From positions 22,517,020 to 22,581,019 of the forward strand of contig CM074189.1 in the NCBI GenBank assembly GCA_037179385.1: DNA of 64,000 nucleotides, written 5' to 3'. Under the pieces are notes generated by a model that saw nothing but the letters and a program-made list of their open reading frames with translations, did not search any database and was not told where the DNA came from. The stretch is from Holothuria scabra (taxonomy: Eukaryota; Echinodermata; Holothuroidea; Aspidochirotida; Holothuriidae). Position numbers and translations under genes: made by a program. Below, one piece after another: positions 1 through 13,079 of this stretch. Position 1 is the first letter of the stretch, and every line of letters starts with the position of its first letter.

Positions 1-3000
1 TAGATATAAATTTTGAGTAAGGAGCCACTCAGTAGCACCAGTGGGTTTCAATTCCTCACCCCTTCGATTTGTGATTTTCCCACAGTAGATTGAGATCTGC
101 TTTTTAATAAATTCATGGATTTACGTTAACCATACTTATAACAAGTGGTATCAAAACTATCAGATCTTAAGCACAAATCCAGCAAGATCCCAATTTTTTC
201 CGTGATCTTTATCAAATATTGAGGCACCATGCATTTCAATTCAGATTGACTAGTCCGTTATAGTAATAACCCGCACTTTCAAGACAATGTTTTGAAAGCT
301 TTGGAAGTGTCCTGTTATGTCCTCGTATTGAGGTATTTAACATCATTTTGCATCTGGGACCCCTTCTCTTTGGCATCTTACAAGAACAAGAAAAAACATT
401 TAGGCCAGACGTTCTCCCATTTTGAAAATCAAATCCATGCCCATGCTTACCATGGGCAATTTTATAAGAGAAACACCTTTATTGGCAATGTGGAAGTGAG
501 TATGAAAATCATATTAAAAACCTTTTAGCATGGTGCTTTATGCTTTAATATGCTTGCAATAACGCAAGGTGGTTTGTTATAGTATTATTCAATATAATCA
601 TTACACATATGCCTGTTGTGACCTCTGTTCCTTAGCGAGGTACATGATATACACACATACACCATTGTCTAGGTTTGAGTAAAGTGGGCTATTTATCTGA
701 GGGAACTTTGGAAAGTAGTGAAGGGTGCTGTTTAAGGTTTGCAGTAGCATATATGTGCCTTTAAAAGTGAGACACAAGGTTAACTACCTTGCAGTAGTTC
801 AATTAACGTTTTATCGCTTTAACGTAGACTTGGGAACGTTAGAGCAGTATCCTTAAGATCCTTTCTTGTAACAAGGTCCTAGGCTAATGTCTTACGTCTA
901 AAGTGCAAACGCCAGCATTAGATAAACGTTACCTAGGCTGCCGTGGCTTGATGATACTAGCTTATCAGTAAACGTTGAATTGGATCCCCATTCTACGCAG
1001 CCTCATATGGGTACAAAGGCCTACCAAACGTAATTTTTCCAAGAATGCTTAACTTCGTACTAACGCTTGGTGGGGTAGTGCCGTTTTGAATTCAATTAAG
1101 TTAAAAACGTAAGAAGAGCGCATTTAGCCTGTACAATATAGTGTATGTTATCGGTGTAAGACCGCAGGAAACACTGGACGTTTATACTATGCAGAGGCGA
1201 TTAGATTCATCGGCCATCGGCAAAATGTCTCAAGTAACAAACATGTCAGGTACAATTTAAGTAAAATATTGTTAATGCTACGGTTAATATTTTGCTGTAT
1301 GTAAGGACGACATTTTCGAAAAAAGAAGCAAGTAAAAGGAAAGTGTTTTATATGATCCTTGTTAAAAGCTCGTAATGCAAATGAGAAGTTCTCCCTACCT
1401 GTGTTCCATTTCACACGTATCCTACTTGATTTCTTATTTTCTAAAATATGTTCCGGTCGGAGAAAACGCTCGAAATAGAACAACAGAAGATAATATTTCA
1501 TTTTGGTTTTGGTTTTAAGTTCTTTTAAATTGTCAAAATGGACTTGTTTGGTCAGTTTCAATCTTTGAATGGGTAGAACTGATAGAGAAAATACTCCTTT
1601 AAAGTTTAAATATCAAGCCATACAACCATACCCAGTGCTCTGCAAAGGCCTAGACGTTGTGTAACTTTTTAGACCGAATTGGATGATTTGGCGCATTGTT
1701 ATTGCATTCACAACGTCAATGTTGGGCTGGATTTGATTTAATTTTTTCCCACATTTGTAGTACTGCAAATGTTCGCCAGCCGCCAAGGAGACCAAATTCG
1801 ACTTTGGTGAGTGCTCCATTTTGTTTAAGTTGACCATATCACTGTCCTGTATATTGCTGTACACAATTTCTTTAATGCTGGTTTAGCTACCCAATACGAC
1901 CAGTAATTATGTAATGGGAAATTTCCCTCGTTCCATCTGTTTATGAAAATTTGCGAAAGTTAGACCATTATGGTCATGTGTAACGTGTGAAACTTGCTGT
2001 TTGGGATAGGTTAGTTAGTTAGATAAGGGGCCTTCCGCGTGAGAGGTGGATGCTCTCAACGTTAGACCAAACACGTGGTCTGTTACAGATAGGAACATAA
2101 CTATTACTATTATTGCACATCATGGGTGATGGGAGACAACGAAATTGAATAGTTATGTTCAAGGTGTTGGTACTGGTGGTGACTAGTTTAGTGACATTTG
2201 TTTTTCGCTATAGAAATACTGTGTTCTGAAAGAAGTAAATCACGGTTATAAAGGAAATGACAAACAGTAAAGAACGAATAGGCATATTATTCTCCATCCC
2301 ATATTGTTCAACATTTCCTGTTGACATTGAGTATGTGTGGGCCACTTGGTCACATCGCCAACGAATTAAACATCCTATATCCACTATCACTTCATCATTG
2401 TTACGTACAATGGGCTGACTAACCGATGTCAATTTCGTCTGGATAATTGTGACTGTAAAGTTACAGACGCACCTGGGCTCAGAAGATAGGTGCCATGAAT
2501 CTAAGATCATGGTTGTCCGTGATAATATTAGCTATTGGATAAATTATTCAAAACGGATTTAAGGGTCCAAACGGATCGCTCATTATGACTACAGGAGCGG
2601 TAAAAACTAAGACATCAAACATTTTTACAGAACTCTCAAATGGAGACCAACTCCAAACCACCTAAAATCAAAGTCTGACCTTAGTGGTTTTCATGATCTC
2701 GCGCCGAAGGCTTCTGGCTTTGACTTGTCATGGGGGTAATATCTGTTGCATGTCAGGTAATTGGTATGCTTCACAAATTGAACTTGTTGCAAGTGTAACT
2801 CTTTTTTGGTCAAGATACTATTTTACTCATTAAAACAAAACACATTTTTACTTACGAATCGAAATTTCTCCTCTGGTATTCGCTGATCTCTGTATTTCTA
2901 AGTAAATATTGAAAATCTCAAATGGTAAATCTTTAATGGTTTGTGTATGATGTCTTATTTTTCCTTAGGTTTTCCCGAATATCGCCTTGAACAATAATGA

Positions 3001-3840
3001 GTGTTGAAAGGGACTGAGGATATTACGTGTCCAGCATTGGATTTGATAGCTAATAATTAAGCACGAAACCAAACCCAAAGAGCATGTTCCTGGGGGTTGG
3101 GTTACATGGGCAAAACCCCGGAAGCTCAGACGTTTATTTCTGGCTGAAGAATTAAGTCTGTGGAAAGGTATATGATTCATTTTTTTGTATTAATTCAAAT
3201 CCTTACTGAATTAAGTTGAGGCGTTGGAAAGTGGTGGAAAGATCAAAATCGGGGGAGGAGGCAATGCCCCTTTTACCGCAAATAATCTCACATAATTTTA
3301 CATTTGGTGTATTGCAAATGGAGCAATTAAAATGGTGTTATGTACTTACTTGAATACTGAATCCTCGAATTTAAAACCAATCAAGTTTAGACGTACAATC
3401 ATAGATCTTATTATTATCCCAAGGTGGTTCATACATGTAGAGAACTTCGAAAAAAGAGCAGCTTCAGATACTTTGAAAATCAAATTTTCCAGTGTTTTTT
3501 TCTTTGCAGTGATACATTTTTCCATCTTATTAAAAAACATCTAGAAATGACGAGATATTTTACATGCATGTTATAAAGTAAAATCACATACATCTACAAA
3601 TAAAATTTAGATTCACCAAATGTAGGCAAAAAGAGTTCTAGCAGATTTGTTACCTTTGAGAAACGAAACTTTTGAATTACTACATACAACCCAAGATCTT
3701 ACAGCAACAGTTGTGACATCGGAACGTATAATAGGATGCATGCGACTTGAAAAATGAAATACACAAAGATATAAGGCAAATTGAAATTGTAATTTTTATT
3801 TAAATATGGTGTAAAAGAAAGTTTAGTTACTTAGGTAAAA
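1..3840. other. No supported gene
   Basis: I see AT-rich single-copy-looking DNA with short open frames only (at most about 120 codons). None has a recognisable domain, a convincing pair of splice sites or a partner copy elsewhere in the window. Short T and A runs occur but no tandem array. Confidence 0.6.
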
Positions 3841-3843
3841 ACT

Positions 3844-5315
3844 CTAAGGTATAAAGGAATAGACCGAAAAAAGACAGACAACAAACACACAAACTGACAG
3901 TTTTTGTTGAACAAGGTAAGTTACTGCCAGGACGATGAGTGCAGCAAAGACCACGTTTGTTACAATGGGGTGTTTACAAGTAAAGATCACAGTAAGTGAA
4001 TGGTCAGGAGATACAGCATAATATGAGTGAAGCAAAATTTAATAAAGAGCAAATTTCGGAATCCAAAGACTGAGTCGGCTACTTTTGTCAGGAGAATAAG
4101 TCCCGCCATTCAGGGGCTCATTTAAAAGGTACGCACTAGACTTCACCTGGCGTTTTCAAATACTTTTATACTTTGGATCATTTTTACTCCTTGTTTGAAC
4201 ATCATGTTTTTCGACAAGGTCCGTAGCTGGGGGGGGGGGGACCTTTCCAGGGTCCCTTTTTTCAGGAGGAGTAAATGATGTAAAAATGTATTAAGTCAAT
4301 GACAACCTTTAAAACGTGAAAGGTCGAAAACAAATTAAGGGTCTTAACACCTCTTCCCCCACCTTTGGAACGTCTGGGTAAGGTTTTTATTCCGGACAGG
4401 GTAATGAAAAATACAGTCCATTATTTAAATATGGAAAAGTAAATCTTATTCAGCCTCACTACTTTCCCTCGCCCATCCCTTTGATTAGACCAGAATAGTA
4501 TAATATTCGGACGAAAGTTGCTGAAGAGGTTGTTAATGTTTCATTTGCTAGATTAAATGGACAGAAGGGAAGTTTTACATGTGAATTAACTGTGGCGGTA
4601 TTGGGGTAAGACCAAGTATAACGACAGTTCAACGTAGGGTAAAGAGAGGTGTAAATAAACATAGTAAATTCACTGAGCTGAGGTCCGAAACGTCCTTTTC
4701 GATGATATGCGGGAGGTTTTTTTTTTTTTTCTGAAAAAAAAAAAAAAAACACGTTACCAATGCTCTAGGCACGGGTTGATAGTGGCGCTCCACTTAGAAT
4801 AGCAGATACCCTAAATGCTTTTGCACATCCATTATGAAACAGAAATAATATTTCCTCTACGATTTGCTCTTCTCTTGAGTTTTTGATCAGTCCAAATTAT
4901 TATTTAAACTTAACTATTATCATCAGTAGGAGGACATATTTCATATTTCAGAAAATAATGTTCAGAGGAAGGAAAATGCTTGAAACTATCATTTCATTAT
5001 AACAATACCACAAAAATCTTTACCAAGAAGCATTCCAATCACAATGTAATATAAACTTGCTCCATGTGATGCAAAACTTTACAATGTGAGCCAGGTCCCT
5101 TGTCATGTGAACTTGCCTTCGTTCATGTTGGAGTCAGCGTGATCGGGTTTGCTTATTTACCAACTTGCAGTGGCATAATTATGTCAGTAATCTCACTAGG
5201 TATTTACCACATTCTCCCAAAACCTTCTTTTCTACTTAACATAATACCGCTGAAAGAGACACCCAGCTCGAGTAAAGCAGCTATGCCCATGAAGATGGCC
5301 ACCGCTTTCACTCCT
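3844..5315 (-). other. Possible exons of a membrane-protein gene (weak)
   Basis: Three open segments lie in order on the minus strand. (1) 5,315-5,208 is preceded by a TAG acceptor and followed by a GTAAAT donor. It encodes about 36 residues with one hydrophobic helix (AVAIFMGIAALLELGVSFSG). (2) 4,730-4,459 is preceded by a long T tract ending in CAG. It encodes a segment that looks extracellular, with two Cys and an NET glycosylation sequon. (3) 4,035-3,844 encodes another hydrophobic stretch (TNVVFAALIVLAVTYLV) and then a stop, with AATAAA-like sequence just beyond. The layout would fit a small multi-spanning protein, and the LLELG-type helix recalls the fourth helix of MS4A/CD20-type proteins, but that is inference. 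Splice phases were not reconciled across all three, and a poly-T/poly-A hairpin at 4,717-4,749 may create the acceptor by chance. Confidence 0.15.
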
Positions 5316-5359
5316 CTAGTAACCGTGTGGAAAGATAAAGGAAAATCTAGATTGATTTG

Positions 5360-8300
5360 AAGCTTTAATCTAAAATTTGCGATTTTCTAAGGGTCTTGAG
5401 TAGGAAATTAGTGTGCATGAACAAAAATGACTGGTGTCGAGCATTGCAAAATAGCCAGCACACTTTCCAGTAATGAATACGAAAAGGAGTAAGAGGATTA
5501 AATTTCCTCGTGAAAGATAAGTTGTTACCCAAATCTAAGGCTCCAATTAATTATCAGTTTGCAATGTTCAACAGAGTGAAACTTAATGGAAATCAAAGAC
5601 ATTTCAGGCTTTTGATAAAATGCTGAAGGAAATAAAAGTGTTTCGGTACCTGAAAACCAATGGTAAATTTATCATCGGTGTTTTTTGTGGTTATTAAGTC
5701 TCATGCTTTACTGAAAAATACATATGTAAAATTTTATGAGTCAAATCTAAAACTGAGTGGTGTAAGGAGAAATTTGGGGAATGAACATTTTTCCTAGTCA
5801 TATGAGTGCATATCAAACATCGTGACACACCCAGTAGTAACTCTGATTGATTGTTCGGGGAGTGATTTGTTTCACGTGGCGGGTTGGAGTAGGGTGGGAA
5901 TTATTACTACAAAGTTTTAGAGTGGGCTCTCTCCTGGGAGAGGAATCGCGTGTTATTGTACGAAATTACGAAAGGGCAGGGATGAGAACATTGTAGTGAT
6001 ATACATGACTAGTTGAAAAATAGGTTTACCCGACAAAGTAGGCTGACCTGTTGTTATAGGCTAGCTATGCATTTTTTGTGTGCATTTTGGGCACATTCTA
6101 GGACTGGTCAGATTCGTTTGATGGTTAAGACGCTCGGACTGCGAATATTCTCATATTTCTCTTTTCACATCGTATGCTACTGTTTTCAGTGCTTTCTTGG
6201 TGTTCGTCGTGGGTCCAAAGGGATATTTAAAGTTTTGGTATCTCTAATTAACCATGCCACTGCATGTGTTTTCCAAGTAGCACAGTTTCTTTTTGCATTT
6301 TCGACGCATATAAAAGTATAATTTTGTACTTTTGTTGGTTAACTTCCCACTGAAAGGTATCGAAAAAAAAGCCGAATATTGTGTCCATCCAGTCGAGGCT
6401 GTTTCTTCTTTGTCTTTTGTCTCTTGTTTCATGCACATTGTGGGACTTTTGAGGATTGATGCAGGCATGGGAATCAAACACCATTTTAGCTGGATGATCT
6501 CTTGGATGTTTTATTCTGCTTTGTGAGTTACATGCTTCGTGGGACATCCGTTAGACGAAAAAAAAATGTAGTGAGACAAAAAAAAATGCAATTTCACATT
6601 TTTAATACATTTGATACGGAGGCATTCTTTGTACACAGATGACTCTCAAAAGGATAGTAGGCGACTGTTGTCCGAAATGAAAGAAAAGATCGCTATCTGT
6701 TTTTTGTTTCTTTATCCATAACCATTTAAGATACGATAATACGATACTAGTTAGCTTTAGTAAGGAAGTGAAAACAGTTGTCTGCACAGACCATATGAGA
6801 ACACTCTAGAAATAAGGACTATAAAAGTGAAGTGCGGGCAGGAACTTAAAAACCTCACTGCAGCATACAAGCTAGTGAAAAAAAAATATGAGTTGTGAAG
6901 ACGAGACTGCTACTATGAAGTACTAACCTAGGCCTGAGGCTCAGTCTAGCTTATTTATATTAATTGATGAAAAAAATCTAGTTAAAAAACATTAAAGCGG
7001 GCATGACACGGCCAAAGTAAGTTTCTCGGTAACTGTTCTTTGGGTACACCTTGACATAACGTGAATGATTTCCCTACTAAATTATGTCCATAAATACCGA
7101 AATACGACGTTTTGAATTACCAATTACAGGCAAGGCTCAGCCCATTTGAAATTCGAAGGCGAAAAAAACGTATGTGAACGCGTCTCAAAATGGTGACGTC
7201 ATTGGAGGCACGGTTAGCAACACTGTACCAGAGAACTCACAATCATCGAATCATGTGAATGGTAACGCGTGTTAGTGCAAACATAATTGCAAACACCTGT
7301 GCTCCGATAGCAGTGAGCGTACATTGTGAATTGTGCATTGCGCGGTGACTGCTTAGTATTCCCAACAGCATCTTCACCAAACAGTTCATACAGTGAAGAC
7401 GTGCTCGTGGTGGGGACGCTTGTTGTGGTCTGTCCACTGGGGGCGGAAGCGGGGGGGGGGAGGACGGGCGTGGGGACACTTCCCCCCCCCCCTTCAATTT
7501 CTTAGCGAGGGGACTTCCCTTCTAAACATCAGAGAAGAAGTAAAAGAAACTTGGGAGCCTTGAACCAATTCAAAGTTGAGACTATAGTTAACCCACCACC
7601 GAACAGAGCAGTCGAAATTGACTTAGCCTATGTTCTGCCATTGTTTGACTGATTGTTGTCACGGTCCTCTGCGACCATGCTCTATGCATGTTACCCAGTA
7701 TTTGGCTACAAGTCATTACAAGAATCTGGCAACCTCGTTCGGTCCTCAAACCAGGTGTATGTAGTATATCACTTGTCCAGTGAAACCGAACCTTTACAGT
7801 ACTAGTATTTCCCTCCGCGAGAAGTGAAGCATTGCCATTGGCATCACGTGAACGAGCAGTTGACCAATATTTACTCATCATAGGCGAGTCATTCACTTAC
7901 AGTAGGCTATTTCTACTATATTTGTTCATCCAATGTAATGTTGCGTAATTGATGTCACATGCTTAGGCTTATGTCGTTGCGTTATATCTATGGGAAAATC
8001 GCCGAATGGTAACTCCGTTCGCATGACGTGTGCGTACGTACATGAACGTCCGGTTGGAACTTTGGAAGAGTAAGCTACCTCGGTATTCCACCGTGGTAGC
8101 CTAAACATTGTTCAGAAGTTCGGATCCTGATCAGATAGGTCTGAATAGGCAGATTCAGACTGATTCCAATGAAAATATATTAATGAATTTACACAAGATT
8201 GAATGATGAAATGGATCCCGGTGAAAGTACAAGAATTTCAAGAAATAGACCTTCGATTAAAATACAAAATCAAAGCAAACTAACAGGTGCAGTACCAAAC

Positions 8301-8460
8301 CAAGGGCGAGTACAAGAGGGCAACTGATTTTTGAGTAGATAGGTAACTGCGCCTCTTTTCCTTTGGATTTGAAAAATGATTTTAACAAAACCAAAATTGC
8401 AAACATAACAACGCAACTGTTGATGTCCAAGAAATAGCCTCGGTTAAGATTTAAAATAAA
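5360..8460. other. No supported gene
   Basis: Only short unrelated open frames are present. At about 7,430-7,495 there is a GC-rich stretch with a G run followed by a C run that can fold back on itself. No domain, splice pair or repeat copy was recognised. Confidence 0.55.
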
Positions 8461-8479
8461 TACAAAAAAGTATTTGACC

Positions 8480-8885
8480 CCCTGTCACGTGACCTTTGAT
8501 CTTGGTTGCCATGGAAACTGCATATTCTGGTAAAACAAGTCTACCCCATTTTACTTGTGAAGTTTCATGTTAAATGAAGGTTTTCTTTTGAAGTTTTAGT
8601 ACAAAATAGTAAAAAAGTGGTCTTTTGCAAAATGCGGCCTTTGACCTCTGACAATTGACCTTTACTTCCTAGGGTCTGGGAGAAATAAGTTCCCACGCTG
8701 GGGTACCCACCTACAGTACCAATTTTGAAAAGAATCCGTCGAGCCAACTAGGAGGAGTTTAAGGGACAAAAAGGTTGTTTTACGAAAATTATCACTTGAA
8801 AACTTTTTGTTCCACTCTATCACTTGACCTTTGACCTCTGTTGCTATGGCAACCACATATTTTGGCAGGTCTAGATGCAATCATC
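8480..8885 (+). repeat. Two degenerate copies of a TGACCTTTGA repeat
   Basis: The phrase beginning gtgacctttgatcttggttg at about 8,488 returns in diverged form at 8,822 (ttgacctttgacctctgttg). It is followed in both places by similar text containing a CATATT(C/T)TGG motif and a (A/G)TCTA end. The spacing is about 340 bp, so this is a diverged pair of repeat units. The second copy contains a perfect TGACCTTTGACCT (8,825-8,837), a nuclear-receptor DR1 half-site pair on the minus strand. Confidence 0.5.
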
Positions 8886-8974
8886 ATATGGGTGAAGTTT
8901 TGTGTCAGGGGAAAGTTTCGTTTTTGAAATATAGCAAAAAAGGTGATTTCACTAAATTTGACCACAGACCCGAG

Positions 8975-10676
8975 TCACAGGTATTTGTGACTGGATGTAA
9001 CTTGGTAGTGGTGCTACAGCTTGAATTGATGTTCCATGAAATCCGCGGTCCAAATGGCCAGCAGATACAGCAGCATAGCTTACACTCATGTCAATTTATC
9101 AACAGGAGCAACTGCAAAGCTGGCGAAATGGAGTGCTGGCTTCTTTGACATTTCCTGTGCAGCAATTTGTGTCTGAATGCGTTGAAATGTAGATTTACTG
9201 AAGGTTAAGCCAAATGATGGGATATATTGAAAACAAGCTGACGAAGAGGAAGTTAACTGTTCGACTACATCTGAAAGGGCAAGATGGATAAGTGAAATGC
9301 AATTGTTCTTGTGAGCATACAGAAGAGACACGCAATTGAAGAAAAGTTTGAGCATCTTTTTGTGGCTAATAGTTGATGATAGATGAAGTTTTTGAAGATA
9401 ATGTGTATCCCAACTAAATTCCCCATTTAAGAGCATTTGCTTTTTCTCTACACCACTTAAGGTACCATTGTACAAAAAATTCCAAAGGAGAGTAGGCAAA
9501 ATCTTAATTTCTTGTTCTATAGCTAGAGAGTGAACCCCATCATATCTGTGGTCTCCTTCCTGCATTGACTTGGCTGAAGTTTTGATTTGCTGTGATAAAT
9601 TGTCAGAGAAATGTGTCCATTCAAATTACTGGGGATGAATTTGACCTTTCTTTGACAGTACATTTATTTGCATCTGAAGATCTTTCTTTTCCCGAGAAAA
9701 GTAAAAAGGTAATGAAAGTAGACAAGAAAGTACATCTGTTACACATCGGCGGAGCAGTGTGTCCAGTCCCCTTTGATCACTAATATGAGATGCTATGATA
9801 CACTGACCAACAGCAGACTTAACTTTGGAGAGAAACTGGAGTTTAGTTTGCTTGACGTTTGTGACCAGATTGGGGAAGCTTTGAAAGACATGTACCAAGT
9901 GCTACCGAATAGAAATCATAAACAGTCTCAAGTAGCATGGCTTTGTCATGCATTATGTCTGTGCACAGAAATACAAAAGCCTTTGAAAAGGAGTATGTAT
10001 CACACTGATCATAATTTCCACACGTTACATTAAGAAAAGGTTGCAAAAGTTGAGATAGGTGGTTCTTAGAGGTCTTTAAATGTACCAAGTGTTCAGGACC
10101 CGAAGCATACCTTGAATCTTCATTGTAACATGTAACACAAATAACACTCTCTGGCCTTAGGTCAACATCTTTATTTAGTCTACACTTTGCATACTCAATA
10201 ACAACATTATGATCATGACATGTTCGCATAACATTGTCTACTAACCCTGGGGTCAGGCAAAGAGAACAAGTTTTGAAGACCATCTTGTTTTTAAGCTCAC
10301 AATAATGTACATAACAAAGAAATATCTCAGAGCTGCTGCAAAAGTTTATTGCACAAGCTTGATCGCTTTTAAATACATCTAGTAAAGTTTAAGGAAGAAT
10401 TCCTTTAGTTGTACTAACATGAACATCAATTTTACCTCACTTATTTGGTAGCTGATATGACTTTGTCACAGGTCTTTTCAAAGTACCTGAATCTCTGCCT
10501 GAGTAAATCCTCTGTTGGCAAGCATAACAAATGCTATCGCCGTGAGAGATATTTTCATATTATGCAAGGTCGACCCTCTCTACCCTCACGGTAGAACTGA
10601 CAGGATGACCTGGGCATACCTGTTTGTGTTGAGTCAAATTTTAACAACGAAAACAACCAAGAAATATCAGCTCTAC
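8975..10676 (-). pseudogene. Partial copy of a Cys-rich large-protein gene (N-terminal half)
   Basis: This segment is collinear with 19,038-20,791 and closely similar by eye (roughly 85%), in the same orientation. It holds only the N-terminal half of that longer unit. Open pieces on the minus strand include a Cys/His-rich region around 10,400-10,080, with HYC, CSLC, CHDH and CVTCY clusters that could bind zinc. A longer open frame at 9,565-9,086 begins MQEGDHRYDG. The pieces lie in different frames, so it is broken. The match ends abruptly at about 8,975, where the sister copy continues, and at 10,676, where LINE sequence begins. I do not recognise a named family. The extra copy suggests a mobile or amplified gene. 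Confidence 0.65.
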
Positions 10677-10707
10677 TTTTATTTTTTTCTACTTTCCTTT
10701 TCTTGTT

Positions 10708-10968
10708 TTGTTACCTTTACTTTCTTTTTTTTTCATTTTTATGTACTGTTTTTCCCTATTCTGCTTTGTATGGAACAGATTTAGTTTTTTCAACCATTTG
10801 TGCTGTGTTTGTAAGGATAGTGTCTCTGTTGGTGACTTCTCCAGTGGTAGTTGTAGCAATTGTTCAGTAAAAATTAAATGGCATGATAACTGTATTTCTG
10901 AATCTAATGCCAATTCAATCGATAATTCATTATGTGTAGTTTGCTCCTTCCCCTTTAAACACAGTTGA
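10708..10968 (+). pseudogene. LINE PHD-like zinc finger segment
   Basis: The frame contains, in order, CCVC, CSNC, WHDNC and LCVVC, a Cys4-His-Cys3 spacing typical of PHD fingers. PHD fingers are known in the first open frame, or N-terminal part, of some CR1-group LINEs, which fits the endonuclease that follows. The frame stops soon after, and about 160 bp of broken sequence separate it from the endonuclease. A role in nucleic acid or chromatin binding is inference from the family. Confidence 0.6.
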
Positions 10969-11132
10969 CCCTGATATAAATTCAGCTCAACAGCTCGGAT
11001 CCAATAGCTGCAAGTATCACAATTACGACTTCTTTAATCAAATTTTTGGTGGTATTTGGGATAAAAATGTCACTTTATTTCATGTGAATGCTATATCATT
11101 AGGCTGCAAATTTAAATCAGCTTTTAACCTCC

Positions 11133-11891
11133 ATGGGATCAATTAGGTTATACATTAGTGAAACATGGTCCAATAATTGTAGAACACTTTTCAATATCAC
11201 CGGCTCTAGTCTGGTACATGCATTAAAGCAGGGACGTGGTGGGGGCGTAGCTTTATATTTAAATCTCAAACTGAAATATAATATCCTTACAGACTTAAGT
11301 ATATTTAGAGAAAACATTTCTGAATCTTTTTTCATTGAAATTCAAAGTGCTTGTTCGTCAGTCATTGTAGGGGTGATTTACTGTCCAAATGGAATCGGCG
11401 AGAGTGCATTTGAAAGCTTCTCTGAGTTATTCTTGTCTTTAAGTCGTCAAAATAAGTAATATTTTCTTATGGGACATTTTAATTGTAATCTTTTAAACGT
11501 GTCTGGCTGTACTCGAAATCAATTTCTAAATCTTGTTTACTCTTACTCATACCGTCCACTTCTAAGCCTGCCAACACGAATAACATCGCATTCTGAAACA
11601 CTCCTTGATGTAATATTTACAAATAATTTATCAATGTCATCCATTTCGGGTATAATCATAGATGATACATCTGAACATTTTCCAGTCTTTACTCTAGCTG
11701 ACATGTCGTTCACTAAAACGGAAAACAAATCCTTTCTTGAAAGGAATTTCAATCAAGGCAATGTGACATTATCTTGCTCAAAAATTGAAAATGAAACTTG
11801 GACGGAGGTTTATAATTCAGTTGATGTCAATACCGCCTTTTGTAATTTTAGCAATACATTTTGTAGTCATTTAGATAGCTGTATTCCTTGA
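11133..11891 (+). pseudogene. LINE endonuclease domain
   Basis: The endonuclease/exonuclease/phosphatase fold of LINEs nicks target DNA for target-primed reverse transcription. Visible here are the GRGGGVALYL segment, an IVGVIYCPN strand, the GHFNCNLL motif (normally GDFN) and SEHFPVF (normally SDHFPV). The frame is open throughout except for one in-frame TAA at 11,457-11,459. After the closing TGA at 11,889-11,891 the same frame resumes directly into the linker at 11,940, so that TGA probably replaced a Trp codon. The Asp-to-His change in the GDFN motif would remove a catalytic residue, so the domain is inactive twice over. Confidence 0.8.
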
Positions 11892-12435
11892 AAAGTTTGT
11901 AGTGTTAAAACAAATAGGTCCCAAATTAACAATGACTGGATGACTCCTGCCATTCTTAATTCGTGTCGTACAAAAAAGCGTTTGTATAAAAAATATCTCC
12001 GAAGTCGGTCTATCAACAATTTTAACGATTATAAACGTTCCCGTAATCGTCTTACTTCAGTTATCAGATTAGCCAAAAGATCATATTATACAAACCTGTT
12101 CAATAACAACAAAAATAATATTAAAGGTACTTGGCGCTCAATTAACACCTTGTTATATGGCCAGATTACCGAATCTACACACGAAAAAATAGGCGTAACG
12201 GTGATTATATATCTGATCCTTTTGAAGTTAGTGACACTTTCAATGATTTTTTTACTGACGTTGGGTCTGCCACTCATCAAAAGATACCACAGGTCAAAGT
12301 CCACTTCCAGTCCCATTTACGTAATCTTGTCACTGATTCCTTTTTTGTAAATCCTGCAACAAGAGAAGAGGTTCTCAAAATTATTTTATCTCTTCTATCT
12401 TCGCTGCTGGTTATGACGGAATCACCGCTAGTATT
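11892..12435 (+). pseudogene. LINE linker between endonuclease and RT
   Basis: The linker region follows the endonuclease in the same frame (NDWMTPAIL, then a basic stretch with KKRLYKKYLRSRS and NRLTSVIRLAKRSYY). At about 12,190 a frameshift moves the continuing sequence (a DPFEVSDTFNDFFTDVG stretch) to another frame. This matches the usual pre-RT region of CR1-like ORF2, where such Phe-rich NDFF motifs precede the palm domain. Confidence 0.65.
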
Positions 12436-13079
12436 ATGAAACTTGTTGCCCATTCTTTGTGTACTCCCCTCGCCTATGTTGTTAGTTTTTCTCTTGAGAA
12501 AGATAATGTTCCCAATTCCTTTAAAATTGCACGTGTTGTTCCGGTCTTTAAATCCGGTGATAAAATTGTATTAATCAGTATAGACCTATTTCTGTCCTCC
12601 CATTTTTCTCAAAAGTAATGAAAAACCTTATGTTCTCAAGGTTATATTCTTATCTTGGGAAATGTAAATTAATTTACGACTGTCAATTTGGTTTTCGTCC
12701 TGGCCATTCCACTGTACATGCTATTTTACAATTCACCAATAAAGTGATGGAAGCCTTAGAAAAGAATCATCTTGCTTTTAGCATATTTCTTGATCTTTTA
12801 AAGGCATTTGATATTCTTGACCATAATATTTTGCTTAATAAGCTTGAGTACTACGGCGTCCGTGGTAATGTCCTGGACTGGTTTAGAAGCTACCTGACCG
12901 ATCGTCGTCAGTTTGTTATTAATAACATTAAATCGATCTCTAAGTCAATTGCACATGGTGTCCCTAAAGGATCTATATTAGGGCCATTGCTTTTTATTAT
13001 TTATGTCAAAGACCTTCATACAGCCATTGATACTTTCAGTGTAACCTCATATGCTGACGATACAAGCCTCTTTCATTGA
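12436..13079 (+). pseudogene. LINE reverse transcriptase domain
   Basis: This RNA-dependent DNA polymerase is in two overlapping frame pieces. The first (12,436-12,618) carries VPNSFKIARVVPVFKSGDK. The second (12,618-13,079) carries CQFGFRPGHST, FLDLLKAFDILDH with the first catalytic Asp, NVLDWFRSYLTDRRQFV, HGVPKGSILGPLLF and SYADDTSLF with the YADD catalytic pair. The catalytic residues are present, but the frame is shifted near 12,600 and stops at 13,077-13,079. The following thumb/C-terminal part is at 13,339-13,635 (TLYNTLILPYLTYCNVIWG) in yet another frame. Confidence 0.85.

Noticed and set aside
4717..4749. Terminator-like hairpin (T14 against A16)
   Set aside because: In a eukaryotic repeat-rich setting this is a homopolymer pair, not a transcription terminator.
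7588..7896. 102-codon minus frame
   Set aside because: No domain, splice context or second copy; length is compatible with chance.
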